A stretch of 64,000 nucleotides of DNA from Neobacillus niacini (GCF_030817595.1 NZ_JAUSZN010000001.1:5754001-5818000), one strand, 5' to 3'. Shown: positions 49,570 through 58,887, counted from the first letter of the stretch. Translations and numbers: made by a program. Notes: generated from the sequence alone by a model not told the origin.

Positions 49570-49977
49570 ATGGACCAGTTTTGGGATAACGTGTATATTC
49601 AAAGTGCTGCCAATTATAGTGTGGTGATCTTATGTGTGATCGTCTTTTTAGCTATTTTTGAGTTGGTGACGAGATATAAAAATTGGGAAGAAATCCAAAA
49701 TGGCAATATCGCTGTGGCGATGGCAACCGGAGGGAAAATCTTCGGTATTGCTAATATTTTTCGCTACTCTATTGAACAAAATGATTCATTGGTGACAATG
49801 ATCAGCTGGGGAGTATTTGGCTTTGTGCTTTTATTGGTTGGATATTTTATCTTTGAATTCTTAACACCTAAATTTAATATTGATCATGAAATTCAAAATG
49901 ATAATCGTGCGGTTGGATTTATTGCAATGATCTTGTCAATCGGCTTATCTTATGTGATAGGTGCAGGAATATCGTAA
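49570..49977 (+). CDS. yshE: DUF350 family membrane protein YshE
   Basis: 135 aa, four hydrophobic segments. NGNIAVAMATGGKIFGIANIF and NDNRAVGFIAMILSIGLSYVIGAGI are the two matched DUF350 halves. Function unknown. GGGGAGAATAGGG ahead of the ATG. In B. subtilis the next gene is lcfA; here an island of about 12 kb intervenes. Confidence 0.87.
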   Translation: MDQFWDNVYIQSAANYSVVILCVIVFLAIFELVTRYKNWEEIQNGNIAVAMATGGKIFGIANIFRYSIEQNDSLVTMISWGVFGFVLLLVGYFIFEFLTPKFNIDHEIQNDNRAVGFIAMILSIGLSYVIGAGIS

Positions 49978-49989
49978 GGGGAGATTTTT

Positions 49990-50070
49990 GTGGAGACATT
50001 AGCGAAAGTGCTTTTTGGTTTATGCGCCTTGTTTTTGCTAATTGGTTTGGGGTACATGTTGTTTTTTTAA
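49990..50070 (+). CDS. Putative 26-aa membrane peptide
   Basis: GTG start (METLAKVLFGLCALFLLIGL, then GYMLFF) with AAGGGGAG 7 nt upstream; ends TAA. One transmembrane helix preceded by E and K. The good ribosome site, the 12-nt spacing from yshE and the clean single helix suggest a real small membrane protein, but 26 codons is too short to be sure. Confidence 0.45.
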   Translation: METLAKVLFGLCALFLLIGLGYMLFF

Positions 50071-50242
50071 CACGAAAGTCATCGCTGATGGTATAAAGTT
50101 TAGAAATATACTAGGATTATTAAGTATGAGCTCGTCCCTGCAAGCAGGGGCGTTGAGAAAGGAAACAGCATAGTTGCTGTTTTCAGATTGTCGAGAAAGG
50201 TATCTTTCTCGGCAATTTTTATTTTTCTGCCTGCCCGAAGGC

Positions 50243-50376
50243 CTGTTGATTTCCGCTCCAGTTGCTTCGCTTTCCGCGGGCGTGCCGGGGAGCCTCCTCA
50301 GCGCTTAAGCGCCTGCGGGGTCTCCCCAGCCCCGTACTCCCGCAGGAGTCTTCGCACCTTCCGCTCCAATCAACAG
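50243..50376. repeat. GC-rich palindromic intergenic repeat, family R2
   Basis: 134 bp bounded by CTGTTGATT and its reverse complement AATCAACAG, with CCGCTCCA next to both ends and an inner long stem (GGGGAGCCTCCTCAGCGC ... GCGCCTGCGGGGTCTCCCC). Much higher GC than surroundings. Closely similar elements are, to my recollection, common between genes in many Bacillaceae. Here it lies within the insertion sequence. Confidence 0.75.
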
Positions 50377-51764
50377 GGGGAATGAACCTGGAGATCGCCA
50401 CACACTTTTTCAAACCTGGCTAAGTGCGTGGCAATCTTTTTCATGTTTTGGCATGCTGCGGTAAGTAACACTTGCTCACTCGCATTTTGCAATCCCCGTA
50501 ACCTACAATAGCGAAGCCCATGCAGTTCTTTTGAATCTGCGAAGCTTCGCTCTACTTTTTCTTTTCTAAATTTATATAGTATTTTACCTGACTTTGAAAG
50601 TCTGTTAAGTCGAACCTTTTCCTTATGTTCCTCCCAAACATGTCTGGTAACTACTTTTGTTTTATTTTGAGATTTTGTACACTCAGGCAGGAGTGGGCAG
50701 TTAGTACACTTTTTAGGATCTGACTTATATTCCCGATAACCTTCTCTTGTAGTTGTACGATATTGTAACTCCTGACCATTTGGACAAACATACAAATCTC
50801 TATCTTTGTCATATGTAAACTTCCATTTAGGAAATAACCCTTTTGTTGATTGATATCTTCTGTGAGCGATAACTCCAAAAATATTGCGTTCATTAAGTCC
50901 TTTACAAATCGGATTTGTCAGGTAACCCGAATCAAGTGCCACAGCTTCTACTTTAAATCCAAAACGTTCGACCTGACGGTCTAACCGTGAAAGATAGGGG
51001 ACAGAATCGTGAACATTTCCTGGTGTAACATACGCATCAGTTATGATGTTGAACTTCATGTCGGTAGTTCGATGATCAAGATAACAGAACATCTCCTGTT
51101 TATTCTCTCGTGACATAAACCCGCATTCAGGATCAGTTGTGCTCAGTCGTATTTCCTTTTTCTCGGTCACCTCCTCCTTTTCCTTTAAAGGCTTTTTTCC
51201 ATGATCTCTCCTGTCTTCCTCAATAGCTTTGTTTAAATCTTCTACATATTCACGTGTTTCAACTTCCACTTCAACTCTAGAGAATTTATGTTTGTTTGCA
51301 TTCGCTTTAAGGTGTGTGGAATCGGAAAATAAAACTCTTCCTCCAACCATCTTGTGGTTAATTGCTTTGAAGACAATCTCATCAAAAATTTCCTGAAATA
51401 TATTTGTATCTTTAAAACGGGTTCGCCGATTCCAACTAATGGTGGAATGATGGGGAACTGTATCGTTTAGCTTTAATCCTAAGAACCATCGATAGGCCAC
51501 ATTCGTCTGAATTTCACGCTCTAATTGTCGTTCAGAACGAATGCCATAAAAATATCCGATAAACATCATCTTAAAGAGCTGTATAGGGTCCGAAGGACGC
51601 CCGTTATTTTCTGAATAAAAAGGACGGACCTTCTCACCAATAAAAGAAAAATCAATATACTTGTCCACCTTCCTTAATAGGTGATCTTGCGGTACTAAAT
51701 CATCAATAAAAACAAATTCAGCTTCGTTTTGTATTTCTCTTTTTGGCTTATACATTCTATCCAC
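50370..51764 (-). CDS. IS1182-family transposase
   Basis: 464 aa, apparently intact DDE transposase. N-terminal domain (residues ~1-130; [43 protein letters not shown]), catalytic acidic residues in [23 protein letters not shown] and [19 protein letters not shown], and a zinc-binding [10 protein letters not shown] segment near residue 365. Start ATG at 51762-51764 or the ATG three codons on (MYKPKRE). The TGA stop (50370-50372) falls within the terminal AATCAACAG of the R2 repeat, so the last few residues are repeat-derived. Confidence 0.92.
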   Translation of the reverse strand: MDRMYKPKREIQNEAEFVFIDDLVPQDHLLRKVDKYIDFSFIGEKVRPFYSENNGRPSDPIQLFKMMFIGYFYGIRSERQLEREIQTNVAYRWFLGLKLNDTVPHHSTISWNRRTRFKDTNIFQEIFDEIVFKAINHKMVGGRVLFSDSTHLKANANKHKFSRVEVEVETREYVEDLNKAIEEDRRDHGKKPLKEKEEVTEKKEIRLSTTDPECGFMSRENKQEMFCYLDHRTTDMKFNIITDAYVTPGNVHDSVPYLSRLDRQVERFGFKVEAVALDSGYLTNPICKGLNERNIFGVIAHRRYQSTKGLFPKWKFTYDKDRDLYVCPNGQELQYRTTTREGYREYKSDPKKCTNCPLLPECTKSQNKTKVVTRHVWEEHKEKVRLNRLSKSGKILYKFRKEKVERSFADSKELHGLRYCRLRGLQNASEQVLLTAACQNMKKIATHLARFEKVCGDLQVHSPC

Positions 51765-51977
51765 CGTCCTGTTATTTATATGTATATTATAGCATATTAA
51801 TGCGGTGAATCATTAAAGTAATTACAAAAAATAATAGCTGTCGAGATTTTCTCGACAGCCTGGAAACAGCATAGTTGCTGTTTTCTTTTTTTATGGGTAA
51901 GAATAGGGCTAATGTTCTACCAAAGATTGTTCCCGAACACCGTGACTGGGCAGGATGAACTGATTTCTTGATTTTTA

Positions 51978-52007
51978 TTGACAATGATAATCATTTTCAA
52001 TTAAGAT
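51978..52007 (+). promoter_or_regulatory. Siderophore operon promoter with Fur box 1
   Basis: TTGACA (51978-51983), 18-nt spacer, TAAGAT (52002-52007). Between them TGATAATCATTTTCA (51985-51999) matches the 7-1-7 Fur consensus TGATAATnATTATCA with one mismatch. Iron-replete Fur would occlude the promoter. Confidence 0.85.
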
Positions 52008-52080
52008 TTTCATGTAATCTAAATGTTCTGACAGGCAGGAGCTGATTGATATAAAGAGAGAAGAAGATTTTGAAGCAATT

Positions 52081-52710
52081 TTGCAAGACAGGGAATATCA
52101 TAAATTCATCTCATTCAGACATGTGACTGGAAAAGATATAGATATCCTGCATACTTGGATGCAGCTTCCGCACATTGCCCCTTTTTGGAAGCTTAACGTG
52201 AGCAGAGATAGATTTGCCGCCTATTTGGACCGGACGCTTAACGCAGAAAATAAACGGGTTTTTCTCGTTTATGTAGATGATCTCCCTGTGGCCTACCTGA
52301 TGGCGTACAGCATTTTTCAAGATCCCGTAAAAGACTATTACGAAGCAAAAAGTGGTGATCTTGGCATGCATCTGCTTATCGGACCGAGAGAATTCTTAAA
52401 TAAAGACGATGGGCTTATGCTCATAAGAGCCATGACGGCCTTTCTTATGAAAAAATATGAGTGCGGACGCATCATAGGTGAGCCTGATGTAAGAAATCGA
52501 ATTGTCATTCCGATTTTAAAGAGAATTGGCGGAGAAAGATTTGGCACCATTACGATGCCCCATAAGAAAGCAGCTTTAATGATAGGTGACAGAAATCGTT
52601 TTTACCGCTATTTATTGACGAAAGATGTTGAATTTAGGAAAGAGCCTAAACTGGAAGACAACACTTTTTGGAAAGCAGGAGCGCCATGTGAAAAGGAACC
52701 ATCCAATTGA
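52081..52710 (+). CDS. GNAT acyltransferase, IucB/RhbD-like (first of two)
   Basis: 209 aa. FRHVTGKDIDILHTWMQLPHIAPFWKLN and GMHLLIGPREFLNKDDGLMLIRAM mirror the second copy at 58336, so both belong to the siderophore N-hydroxyamine acyltransferase group. Start uncertain: TTG 52081 aligns with the paralogue's start but has only a weak ribosome site. The frame stays open to 52018, with AGGAGC at 52037 but no standard start codon nearer to it. First gene behind Fur box 1. It may acylate a different hydroxylamine or use another acyl-CoA. Confidence 0.8.
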   Translation: MQDREYHKFISFRHVTGKDIDILHTWMQLPHIAPFWKLNVSRDRFAAYLDRTLNAENKRVFLVYVDDLPVAYLMAYSIFQDPVKDYYEAKSGDLGMHLLIGPREFLNKDDGLMLIRAMTAFLMKKYECGRIIGEPDVRNRIVIPILKRIGGERFGTITMPHKKAALMIGDRNRFYRYLLTKDVEFRKEPKLEDNTFWKAGAPCEKEPSN

Positions 52711-53686
52711 TCAGGATCTATCAGATTTGCTTGGGCGCATCAGTGAAAAAATGATGGAACTTAAGCATCCGCCATTGGAGGAACTGACGCCTGAACAGTC
52801 GCGATTTTTTTATAAAGAAGCAAGAACATTTTTCAAGCCGTTTGAGTCAGACGGCATTCAAACACATAATGTCAATGTTGGTGAAGGGAATATCCCTGTC
52901 AGGATTTATCAGCCGGCAGGAGCCGAAGAACTGCCGGTTTTTCTATTTATGCATGGAGGGGGATGGGTCTTTGGAGATTTAGACAGTGCGGACTCATTAT
53001 GCACGTATTTTGCAAAGAATGCGGAGTGCCTTGTGATTTCAGTAGGTTACAGGCTTGCTCCTGAACATCCGTTTCCGGCTGCACTGCAGGATGTCATGGT
53101 TGTGGCACAATGGGCGCTTCAAAATGTTTGGCACTGGAACGGAAATCCTGCTCAGATGGCGATTGGAGGCGAATCGTCTGGAGCGAATCTTGCAGCAGCG
53201 GCAGTCCTCTGGATGAAGGAACTTGGAAGCTGTCCTTTTCATCTTCAAGTCCTTATTACTCCTGTACTTCGTCATCAGTTTGAAACGGATTCCTATCAAT
53301 CTGGGTATGCATTTAATTTGACGAAAGAAAAAATGGAGTGGTTTTGGAACCATTACGTAACCGATGCGAGACAGGGAAGCCATCCATTTGCTTCTCCTCT
53401 GAATGCCAAAAGTCATAAAGATGTGCCGCCATTGCTTTTGGTAACGGCAGAATATGATCCGTTAAGAGATGAAGGATTCCAGTATGCGGAAAAACTTAAA
53501 AACGAAGGGGTTCATGTGAAACATCTGCATTTCAGGCAGCTCGTTCACAGTTTTCCTAATATGATCGGCCAGGTCAAAAGTGCAGATTCAGCCATGATGG
53601 AACTGGCCGGAACTTTAAAAACGAAGCTAAGAGAACGTTTTTTATTTTTAATTGAGAATGAGAATTATTTTCAAAAAGAAAGGTGA
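52688..53686 (+). CDS. Alpha/beta hydrolase, hormone-sensitive-lipase type
   Basis: 332 aa from GTG 52688 with AGGAG 6 nt upstream, overlapping the acyltransferase gene by 23 nt; the frame is open further upstream but lacks a site. HGGGWVFGDLD (oxyanion hole, near residue 80), GGESSGANLAA (nucleophile elbow, Ser near 155), the aspartate in AEYDPLRDEG and the histidine in LVHSFPNM complete the triad of the HSL family. Within a Fur-controlled siderophore operon it may process the siderophore or a precursor; the dihydroxamate product has amide, not ester, links, so its role is unclear. Confidence 0.85.
   Translation: MKRNHPIDQDLSDLLGRISEKMMELKHPPLEELTPEQSRFFYKEARTFFKPFESDGIQTHNVNVGEGNIPVRIYQPAGAEELPVFLFMHGGGWVFGDLDSADSLCTYFAKNAECLVISVGYRLAPEHPFPAALQDVMVVAQWALQNVWHWNGNPAQMAIGGESSGANLAAAAVLWMKELGSCPFHLQVLITPVLRHQFETDSYQSGYAFNLTKEKMEWFWNHYVTDARQGSHPFASPLNAKSHKDVPPLLLVTAEYDPLRDEGFQYAEKLKNEGVHVKHLHFRQLVHSFPNMIGQVKSADSAMMELAGTLKTKLRERFLFLIENENYFQKER
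53654..53673 (+). promoter_or_regulatory. Fur box 2 before the diaminobutyrate aminotransferase gene
   Basis: GAGAATGAGAATTATTTTC agrees with the classical 19-bp Fur box at 15 positions. It overlaps the last codons of the hydrolase gene, about 20 nt before the next start. I see no good -35/-10 pair around it. Confidence 0.65.
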
Positions 53687-53692
53687 TTATAT

Positions 53693-55045
53693 TTGCTGAC
53701 AAATGAATTCTACCTAAACAGTCAAAACAAACGGGAATCGAATGCAAGATCCTATCCGCGCAGAATTCCGATTGCCATCAGTGAAGCAGAAGGGATTTAT
53801 GTAAAAGACGTAGAGAACAAAACGTACATAGACTGTCTAGCAGGAGCAGGCACACTTGCACTTGGCCATAACCATCCTGTTGTGGTTGAGGCAATTGAAA
53901 AGGTAATCAGAGGGAAACGCCCGCTTCACACGCTTGATCTTACGACGCCAATGAAAGAGGAGTTTGTGGAAGAATTGTTTGCTGCACTGCCGGCCTCATT
54001 TGCAGAAAATGCGAAGATTCAATTTTGCGGCCCATCTGGTTCAGATGCGATTGAAGCAGCAATGAAGCTGGTGAAAACGGCAACTGGAAGGGGCGGAATG
54101 CTCTCGTTTCAAGGCGGATACCACGGAATGACCAATGGATCCCTCAGCCTCATGGGGAATCTTGGTCCGAAGACGAAAATTCCGAATCTGATGTCTGAAG
54201 TTCACTTTCTTCCATATCCATATGCATACCGCTGTCCGTTTGGCATTGGGGGAGAAGAAGGAGCAGCAGTTGGATCGACATTCATTGAACGGACCTTGAA
54301 TGATCCGGAATCAGGGATTGTAAAGCCTGCGGGAATGGTCATGGAAGTTGTTCAGGGTGAGGGAGGCGCCATACCTGCACCAGATGAATGGGTGAAGCAA
54401 GTCCGCCGGATTACTTCTGAACAGCAGATTCCACTTATTGTGGATGAAGTGCAGACAGGATTCGGGCGTACGGGAAAAATGTTTGCATTTGAGCATGCGG
54501 GCATTACTCCTGATGTGGTTGTTTTATCAAAAGCAATTGGCGGTACTCTTCCTCTTGCGGTCGTTGTCTATCACAAAGATTTAGACCAGTGGGAGCCTGG
54601 CGCTCATTCAGGAACCTTCCGCGGTAATCAGCTTGCCATTGCTGCAGGTACCGCAACAATGAAGTTTATTAAGCGGGAAAAACTTGACGAGCAGGCAGCT
54701 CTGCTTGGAGACTTCCTCATGCTGCGCTTAAAGGAAATGAAACAAGATGTCCAATCCATTGGTGACGTCCGAGGTTTAGGTCTTATGGTTGGGGCCGAAA
54801 TCGTTGACAAAACTGCTCCTGCAGATGCTCTCGGAAGTTATCCTGCAAATCCGCAGCTGGCTAAGAAAATTCAGCAGGAATGCTTTAAACGAGGACTGAT
54901 CCTGGAGCTTGGCGGCCGCCACGGAAGTACGGTCAGATTCCTGCCTCCGCTGATTATCACAAAAGACCAGCTTGAAACGGTGTGCGACCTGTTTTTCGAA
55001 GCGGCTATGGCAGCGGAAAAAGCGTTTATGCCAAGTTTCGTATAG
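53693..55045 (+). CDS. rhbA: Diaminobutyrate-2-oxoglutarate aminotransferase (RhbA type)
   Basis: PLP enzyme making L-2,4-diaminobutyrate from aspartate semialdehyde and glutamate, the first step toward 1,3-diaminopropane. 450 aa, class III aminotransferase: LAGAGTLALGHNHPVV near residue 52, FCGPSGSDAIEAAMKL near 115, IVDEVQTGFGRTGKMFAFE near 250 and the PLP lysine in VVLSKAIGGTLPLAVV near 280. TTG start with AAAGGTG upstream. Symbol given by analogy with the Sinorhizobium rhizobactin locus. Confidence 0.9.
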   Translation: MLTNEFYLNSQNKRESNARSYPRRIPIAISEAEGIYVKDVENKTYIDCLAGAGTLALGHNHPVVVEAIEKVIRGKRPLHTLDLTTPMKEEFVEELFAALPASFAENAKIQFCGPSGSDAIEAAMKLVKTATGRGGMLSFQGGYHGMTNGSLSLMGNLGPKTKIPNLMSEVHFLPYPYAYRCPFGIGGEEGAAVGSTFIERTLNDPESGIVKPAGMVMEVVQGEGGAIPAPDEWVKQVRRITSEQQIPLIVDEVQTGFGRTGKMFAFEHAGITPDVVVLSKAIGGTLPLAVVVYHKDLDQWEPGAHSGTFRGNQLAIAAGTATMKFIKREKLDEQAALLGDFLMLRLKEMKQDVQSIGDVRGLGLMVGAEIVDKTAPADALGSYPANPQLAKKIQQECFKRGLILELGGRHGSTVRFLPPLIITKDQLETVCDLFFEAAMAAEKAFMPSFV

Positions 55046-55056
55046 GAGGGAAAGAA

Positions 55057-56577
55057 ATGACAGCCAGTGTAAAAACAAAAATCGACGCTTTTTTTCTAAC
55101 AAATTCACAAGGCAGCATGGAAAGCTATCAACATGTGATGACCCAAGCGATGGAAACGCTGAAATCAGCCGTTCTTGCAAATGCTCCATTCAGCGGTGCT
55201 TCTCCTCAGCTTGTTAAGGAAGGACTTGAAGCTCAATTTCCCGAGTTCCTCCCTGAAGCTGCCGGCAGTCCCAAGGAGGTTTTTGACAAGCTTTCATCTG
55301 CGGTTGTTGACCATGCCATCTCTGTCCATCATCCGTTATGTGCAGCACATCTACACTGTCCGCCGATGCTGCCTGGTTTAGCAGCTGAAGTGCTGATTTC
55401 AGGATTGAATCTTTCAATGGACTCCTGGGACCAAAGCGGCGCAGCAACCATGGTGGAGCAGATGGTCATGGATGGGCTTTGCACCCTTTTCGGTCTTTAT
55501 GAAGGTGACGGGGTCATGACGAGTGGAGGAACACAATCTAATTTGATGGGGCTTCTTCTTGCAAGAGAGCGTGCAGCTATAAAGCTTTGGAACTGGGATA
55601 TTAAGAAGCAGGGTCTCCCTGTAAAACACCACCTTCTTAAAATTCTCTGCTCGGATGCAGCCCATTTTTCCGTACAGCAGGCAGCCTCTGTTTTAGGGCT
55701 TGGAGAAGAAGCTGTCATTCCTGTAAAAACAGATGCTGCCCACAGGATGTGCATGAACGATTTAGAAAAAAAGCTGAAGCAGCTTAAAAAAGAAGGAAAG
55801 ATTCCTTTTGCTCTAATCGCCACAGCAGGCACAACTGATTTTGGAGCCATAGATCCCCTGGAAAAAATGAGTCAGGCCGCTAAGCAATACGATCTTTGGT
55901 TCCATGTGGATGCGGCGTATGGGGGAGGCCTCATGATGTCAGATCAGCACAAACACAAACTGAAAGGCATTGATAAGGCGGACTCCATCACCGTTGATTT
56001 TCACAAAATGTTTTACCAGCCAATCAGCTGTGGGGCGTTCCTGGTAAAAGACCGCAGCTCGTTTTCCTATATGAAGCGGCACGCAGATTACCTTAACCCA
56101 GAGGAAGATGATGAAGAAGAGGTACCGAATCTTGTAGGAAAATCCCTGCAGACAACAAGAAGATTTGATGCGTTAAAACCCTTCCTATCCTTTCAGCTGA
56201 TAAGCAGGAGCGACTGGTCAGAAATCATCCGCCGTACCCTTTCCCTTGCAAAGGACGCATATAAAATGCTTGAACATGACAGTTCATTTACGGTTATGCA
56301 TAAACCTGAGCTGAGCACGGTTGTTTTCAGGTATACAGGGGACGGTATGCTTACAGAGGATGCCATCAATCTTCTAAACTACCGGATTCGGGACAGGCTG
56401 CTTGCAAATGGAGAAGCCGTCATTGCCCGTACAAAGGTAAAAGGGCATGCTTGCCTGAAATTTACTCTATTAAATCCTCTCGCAGAAGCAGAGGATCTGT
56501 CAAAACTGATCCAGAGAATAAAAGAAATCGGACAAAATGAATGGAGGAGGCTTCAGAATGAACAGGGAAGAAGCTAG
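55057..56577 (+). CDS. rhbB: L-2,4-diaminobutyrate decarboxylase (RhbB type)
   Basis: Converts diaminobutyrate to 1,3-diaminopropane. 506 aa from ATG 55057 with AGGAGGG 6 nt upstream; the open frame before it lies inside rhbA. Group II PLP decarboxylase: GVMTSGGTQSNLMGLLLAR near residue 150, FHVDAAYGGGLMM near 282 and the PLP lysine in SITVDFHKMFYQP near 315. Overlaps the next gene by 20 nt. Confidence 0.9.
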   Translation: MTASVKTKIDAFFLTNSQGSMESYQHVMTQAMETLKSAVLANAPFSGASPQLVKEGLEAQFPEFLPEAAGSPKEVFDKLSSAVVDHAISVHHPLCAAHLHCPPMLPGLAAEVLISGLNLSMDSWDQSGAATMVEQMVMDGLCTLFGLYEGDGVMTSGGTQSNLMGLLLARERAAIKLWNWDIKKQGLPVKHHLLKILCSDAAHFSVQQAASVLGLGEEAVIPVKTDAAHRMCMNDLEKKLKQLKKEGKIPFALIATAGTTDFGAIDPLEKMSQAAKQYDLWFHVDAAYGGGLMMSDQHKHKLKGIDKADSITVDFHKMFYQPISCGAFLVKDRSSFSYMKRHADYLNPEEDDEEEVPNLVGKSLQTTRRFDALKPFLSFQLISRSDWSEIIRRTLSLAKDAYKMLEHDSSFTVMHKPELSTVVFRYTGDGMLTEDAINLLNYRIRDRLLANGEAVIARTKVKGHACLKFTLLNPLAEAEDLSKLIQRIKEIGQNEWRRLQNEQGRS

Positions 56578-58339
56578 AAAACGTGCAGAGTATGCTACGC
56601 TGCAAAGCTATTTAAATTGTTATATCCGTGAGACGGGAAAAGGCTCTTTAACAGAGGATGTTCCACCAGAGCTTAAACATGCCCATTCAGGCAAATGGAT
56701 GAAGCTTTCGCTTAAAAATAAATCTGCTTTATACATACCTTTAGCTTATTATTCAGAAACAGGACGCCACTTAGTTGGACCAGTAGTTTATATGGGTTCT
56801 GAAAAACTGAATTTCATGGACTGCATTGATGTGACGTTAATAGACTTGAATGCTGGCAAGCCGGATGAAAAAAAGAATGAGCTGCTTAACCGCATTTCCC
56901 AGAGCTGTACGCTGATGGCAGCATTTATTGAAGAACGTTCAGGCGAAGAAGACGAACTGTATGGCACAGACTTTGATTTCCTTGCAGCAGAGCAGTCGCT
57001 TTTATTTGGACACCTGTTTCATCCTGCACCAAAAAGCAGGGAAGGGATGAATGAAGAGGAAATCAGATCCTATTCACCTGAATTAAAAGGCTCCTTTCCG
57101 CTGCATTATTTCAGAGCTCCTGCTGACCTTGTTTATTCTAAATCCCTGCTTCCGCATTCAGCCATTCAGCAGATTAAGCAAATGGTCCTTGATGATCCGG
57201 AAATAACAAATGACTTCAAAAACAAGTATGCAAAAGAGGACGGGCACGCGCTGCTTCCGCTGCATCCGTGGCAGGCAAAATATGTCCTTCAAGATCATGA
57301 GATTAAGAGTCTTGCAGAAGCGGGAGCTATTGAAGACCTTGGACAGCAAGGACGTTCTTACTTTGCCACCTCCTCACTGAGAACAGTATTTCATCCTGAT
57401 GTGCCGTTTATGCTGAAGTTTTCATTGAACATAAAAATTACGAATTCTGTACGGGCTAATTTAATGAAGGAACTAGAACGCGGCGCAGAGGTAAAAGAAC
57501 TGATGGAGGCCGGCCTCGGGAAGGAAATTTCAGATGAGTTTCCGCAGTTCAGGTTTGTTCACGATCCGGCATTTCTCACCTTGAAGCTGGAGGACAGGAA
57601 AGAATCCGGGTTCGAAGTCATCCTTCGAGATAACCCGTTTTATCAGGAAAATGCGGATCAAACAACGGCCATCGTCTCTTTATGCCAAGATGGACTGAAA
57701 AGAGGAACATCAAGACTTTCAAGCATAATCCGCGGCATAGCAGATAAAGAAAACCGCACCACAAGCGAAATCAGTTCGGACTGGCTAAAGCGTTACTTGG
57801 AGATTTCCCTAAAACCGATTCTCTGGCTTTATTATGAGAAGGGGATCGCACTCGAGGCTCATCAGCAAAACAGCATTGTTCAGTTGAATGACGGATATCC
57901 TGAGCGATTCTTTTACCGTGATAATCAAGGATTTTACTTCTGTGAATCAAAGAAGAGCGTACTTGAGTCATTTCTTCCTGAAGCGGGACAGAGAAGCGAA
58001 ACCTTCTGTTCAGATACAGTAGCAGATGAGCGTCTGCGCTACTATTTCTTTTTCAATCATTTGTTCGGTATTGTGAATGCTTTCGGGACGGCAGGACTGG
58101 CAGACGAACGCATGCTGCTTAAGATCATCCAGGAAGAAATGGAAGCTTATTCTGTTCCAGATGGACATCCTTCTCAGCTTATAAAAAGCTTCCTGGAACG
58201 CGAGAAACTACCTTGCAAGGCCAATCTCATGACACGATTCCACGACTTAGATGAGCTTGTAGGTCCCCTTGAAACTCAGTCTGTGTATGTGGATGTTCCA
58301 AATCCACTGTTAAAAAAGGAGGCCGTCGCTTCATTATGA
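56558..58339 (+). CDS. rhbC: IucA/IucC-family siderophore synthetase (RhbC type)
   Basis: NRPS-independent siderophore (NIS) synthetase: ATP-dependent amide bond formation between citrate and a hydroxamate amine. 593 aa from ATG 56558 with GGAGGAGG upstream. Family landmarks: GHLFHPAPKSREGM near residue 152, LLPLHPWQAKYVL near 232, SLRTVFHPDVPFMLKFSLNIKITNS-type region near 270-290, and EAHQQNSIVQLNDGYPERFFYRDNQG near 435. Overlaps both neighbours, so translation is coupled. Confidence 0.92.
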   Translation: MNREEARKRAEYATLQSYLNCYIRETGKGSLTEDVPPELKHAHSGKWMKLSLKNKSALYIPLAYYSETGRHLVGPVVYMGSEKLNFMDCIDVTLIDLNAGKPDEKKNELLNRISQSCTLMAAFIEERSGEEDELYGTDFDFLAAEQSLLFGHLFHPAPKSREGMNEEEIRSYSPELKGSFPLHYFRAPADLVYSKSLLPHSAIQQIKQMVLDDPEITNDFKNKYAKEDGHALLPLHPWQAKYVLQDHEIKSLAEAGAIEDLGQQGRSYFATSSLRTVFHPDVPFMLKFSLNIKITNSVRANLMKELERGAEVKELMEAGLGKEISDEFPQFRFVHDPAFLTLKLEDRKESGFEVILRDNPFYQENADQTTAIVSLCQDGLKRGTSRLSSIIRGIADKENRTTSEISSDWLKRYLEISLKPILWLYYEKGIALEAHQQNSIVQLNDGYPERFFYRDNQGFYFCESKKSVLESFLPEAGQRSETFCSDTVADERLRYYFFFNHLFGIVNAFGTAGLADERMLLKIIQEEMEAYSVPDGHPSQLIKSFLEREKLPCKANLMTRFHDLDELVGPLETQSVYVDVPNPLLKKEAVASL

Positions 58340-58887
58340 TTCAACAAGAAACAAACAAAGTGATTACGTTCCGCAAGGTTGATTTTGAGAAGGATGCGGT
58401 CTTACTTCATCAGTGGCACCATGAGCCGCACGTCATTCCTTTTTGGCACCAGAACTTTCCCTTCAGCCAGTATGCAAAGCATTTAAAGGGTTTACTTTCG
58501 GACAATCATCAAACCTTATGGATCGGCATGATAAACGGGGAAGAGATGAGCTACTGGGAAACATATTGGGCAAAAGACGATATCATCGGCCGCTATTATG
58601 GTGCAGAACCATTTGATCAGGGAGTTCATTTGCTCATTGGAGACCCCTCTTATTTAGGAAAAGGTTTGGCAGAGCCTATGCTTCAGAGCATCATGAAGCA
58701 GATGTTTTCTGACAGCAGGACAGCGAGGATTGTTGCGGAACCTGATAGCCGCAACGCTAAAATGATTCACGTGTTTAAAAAGTGTGGGTTTGTTCCGCAA
58801 AAGGAACTTAACCTTCCTGATAAACAAGCCCTGTTTTTGATCTGCACAAGAGAAGATTTTGAAAGGAGGCTTACAAGTGGTTTATGA
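58336..58887 (+). CDS. rhbD: N-hydroxydiaminopropane acyltransferase (RhbD/IucB-like)
   Basis: 183-aa GNAT protein. TFRKVDFEKDAVLLHQWHHEPHVIPFW at the N-terminus and GVHLLIGDPSYLGKGLAEPMLQ with acetyl-CoA loop near residue 95-115; VAEPDSRNAKMIHVFKKCGF near 135. Expected to acetylate N-hydroxy-1,3-diaminopropane. Starts with a 4-nt ATGA overlap with rhbC and overlaps rhbE at its end. Confidence 0.88.
   Translation: MIQQETNKVITFRKVDFEKDAVLLHQWHHEPHVIPFWHQNFPFSQYAKHLKGLLSDNHQTLWIGMINGEEMSYWETYWAKDDIIGRYYGAEPFDQGVHLLIGDPSYLGKGLAEPMLQSIMKQMFSDSRTARIVAEPDSRNAKMIHVFKKCGFVPQKELNLPDKQALFLICTREDFERRLTSGL

Larger units (their letters stand above)
50161..51885. mobile_element. IS1182-family insertion sequence with ~38-bp imperfect inverted ends
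   Basis: Left end 50161-50198 and the reverse complement of 51848-51885 match in blocks AAACAGCA, TGCTGTTT, CAG and TGTCGAGAAA (about 31 of 38 positions). Each end is itself palindromic, so the outermost 24 bp also look like a direct repeat. One transposase gene occupies most of the element. A GC-rich palindromic repeat lies inside, between the left end and the transposase stop. No target-site duplication could be settled by eye. Confidence 0.75.

Noticed and set aside
50188-50413. Small open frames on both strands inside the GC-rich palindrome
   Set aside because: They track the self-complementary R2 repeat, lack ribosome sites and have arginine-rich nonsense composition.
51862-51885. Target-site duplication flanking the IS (24-bp direct repeat with 50161-50184)
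   Set aside because: The direct repeat is a consequence of palindromic terminal inverted repeats; the match continues inward in inverted orientation.
49978-52080. Composite transposon carrying the siderophore operon
   Set aside because: Only one IS copy is visible, on the left side; no second copy flanks the operon on the right.
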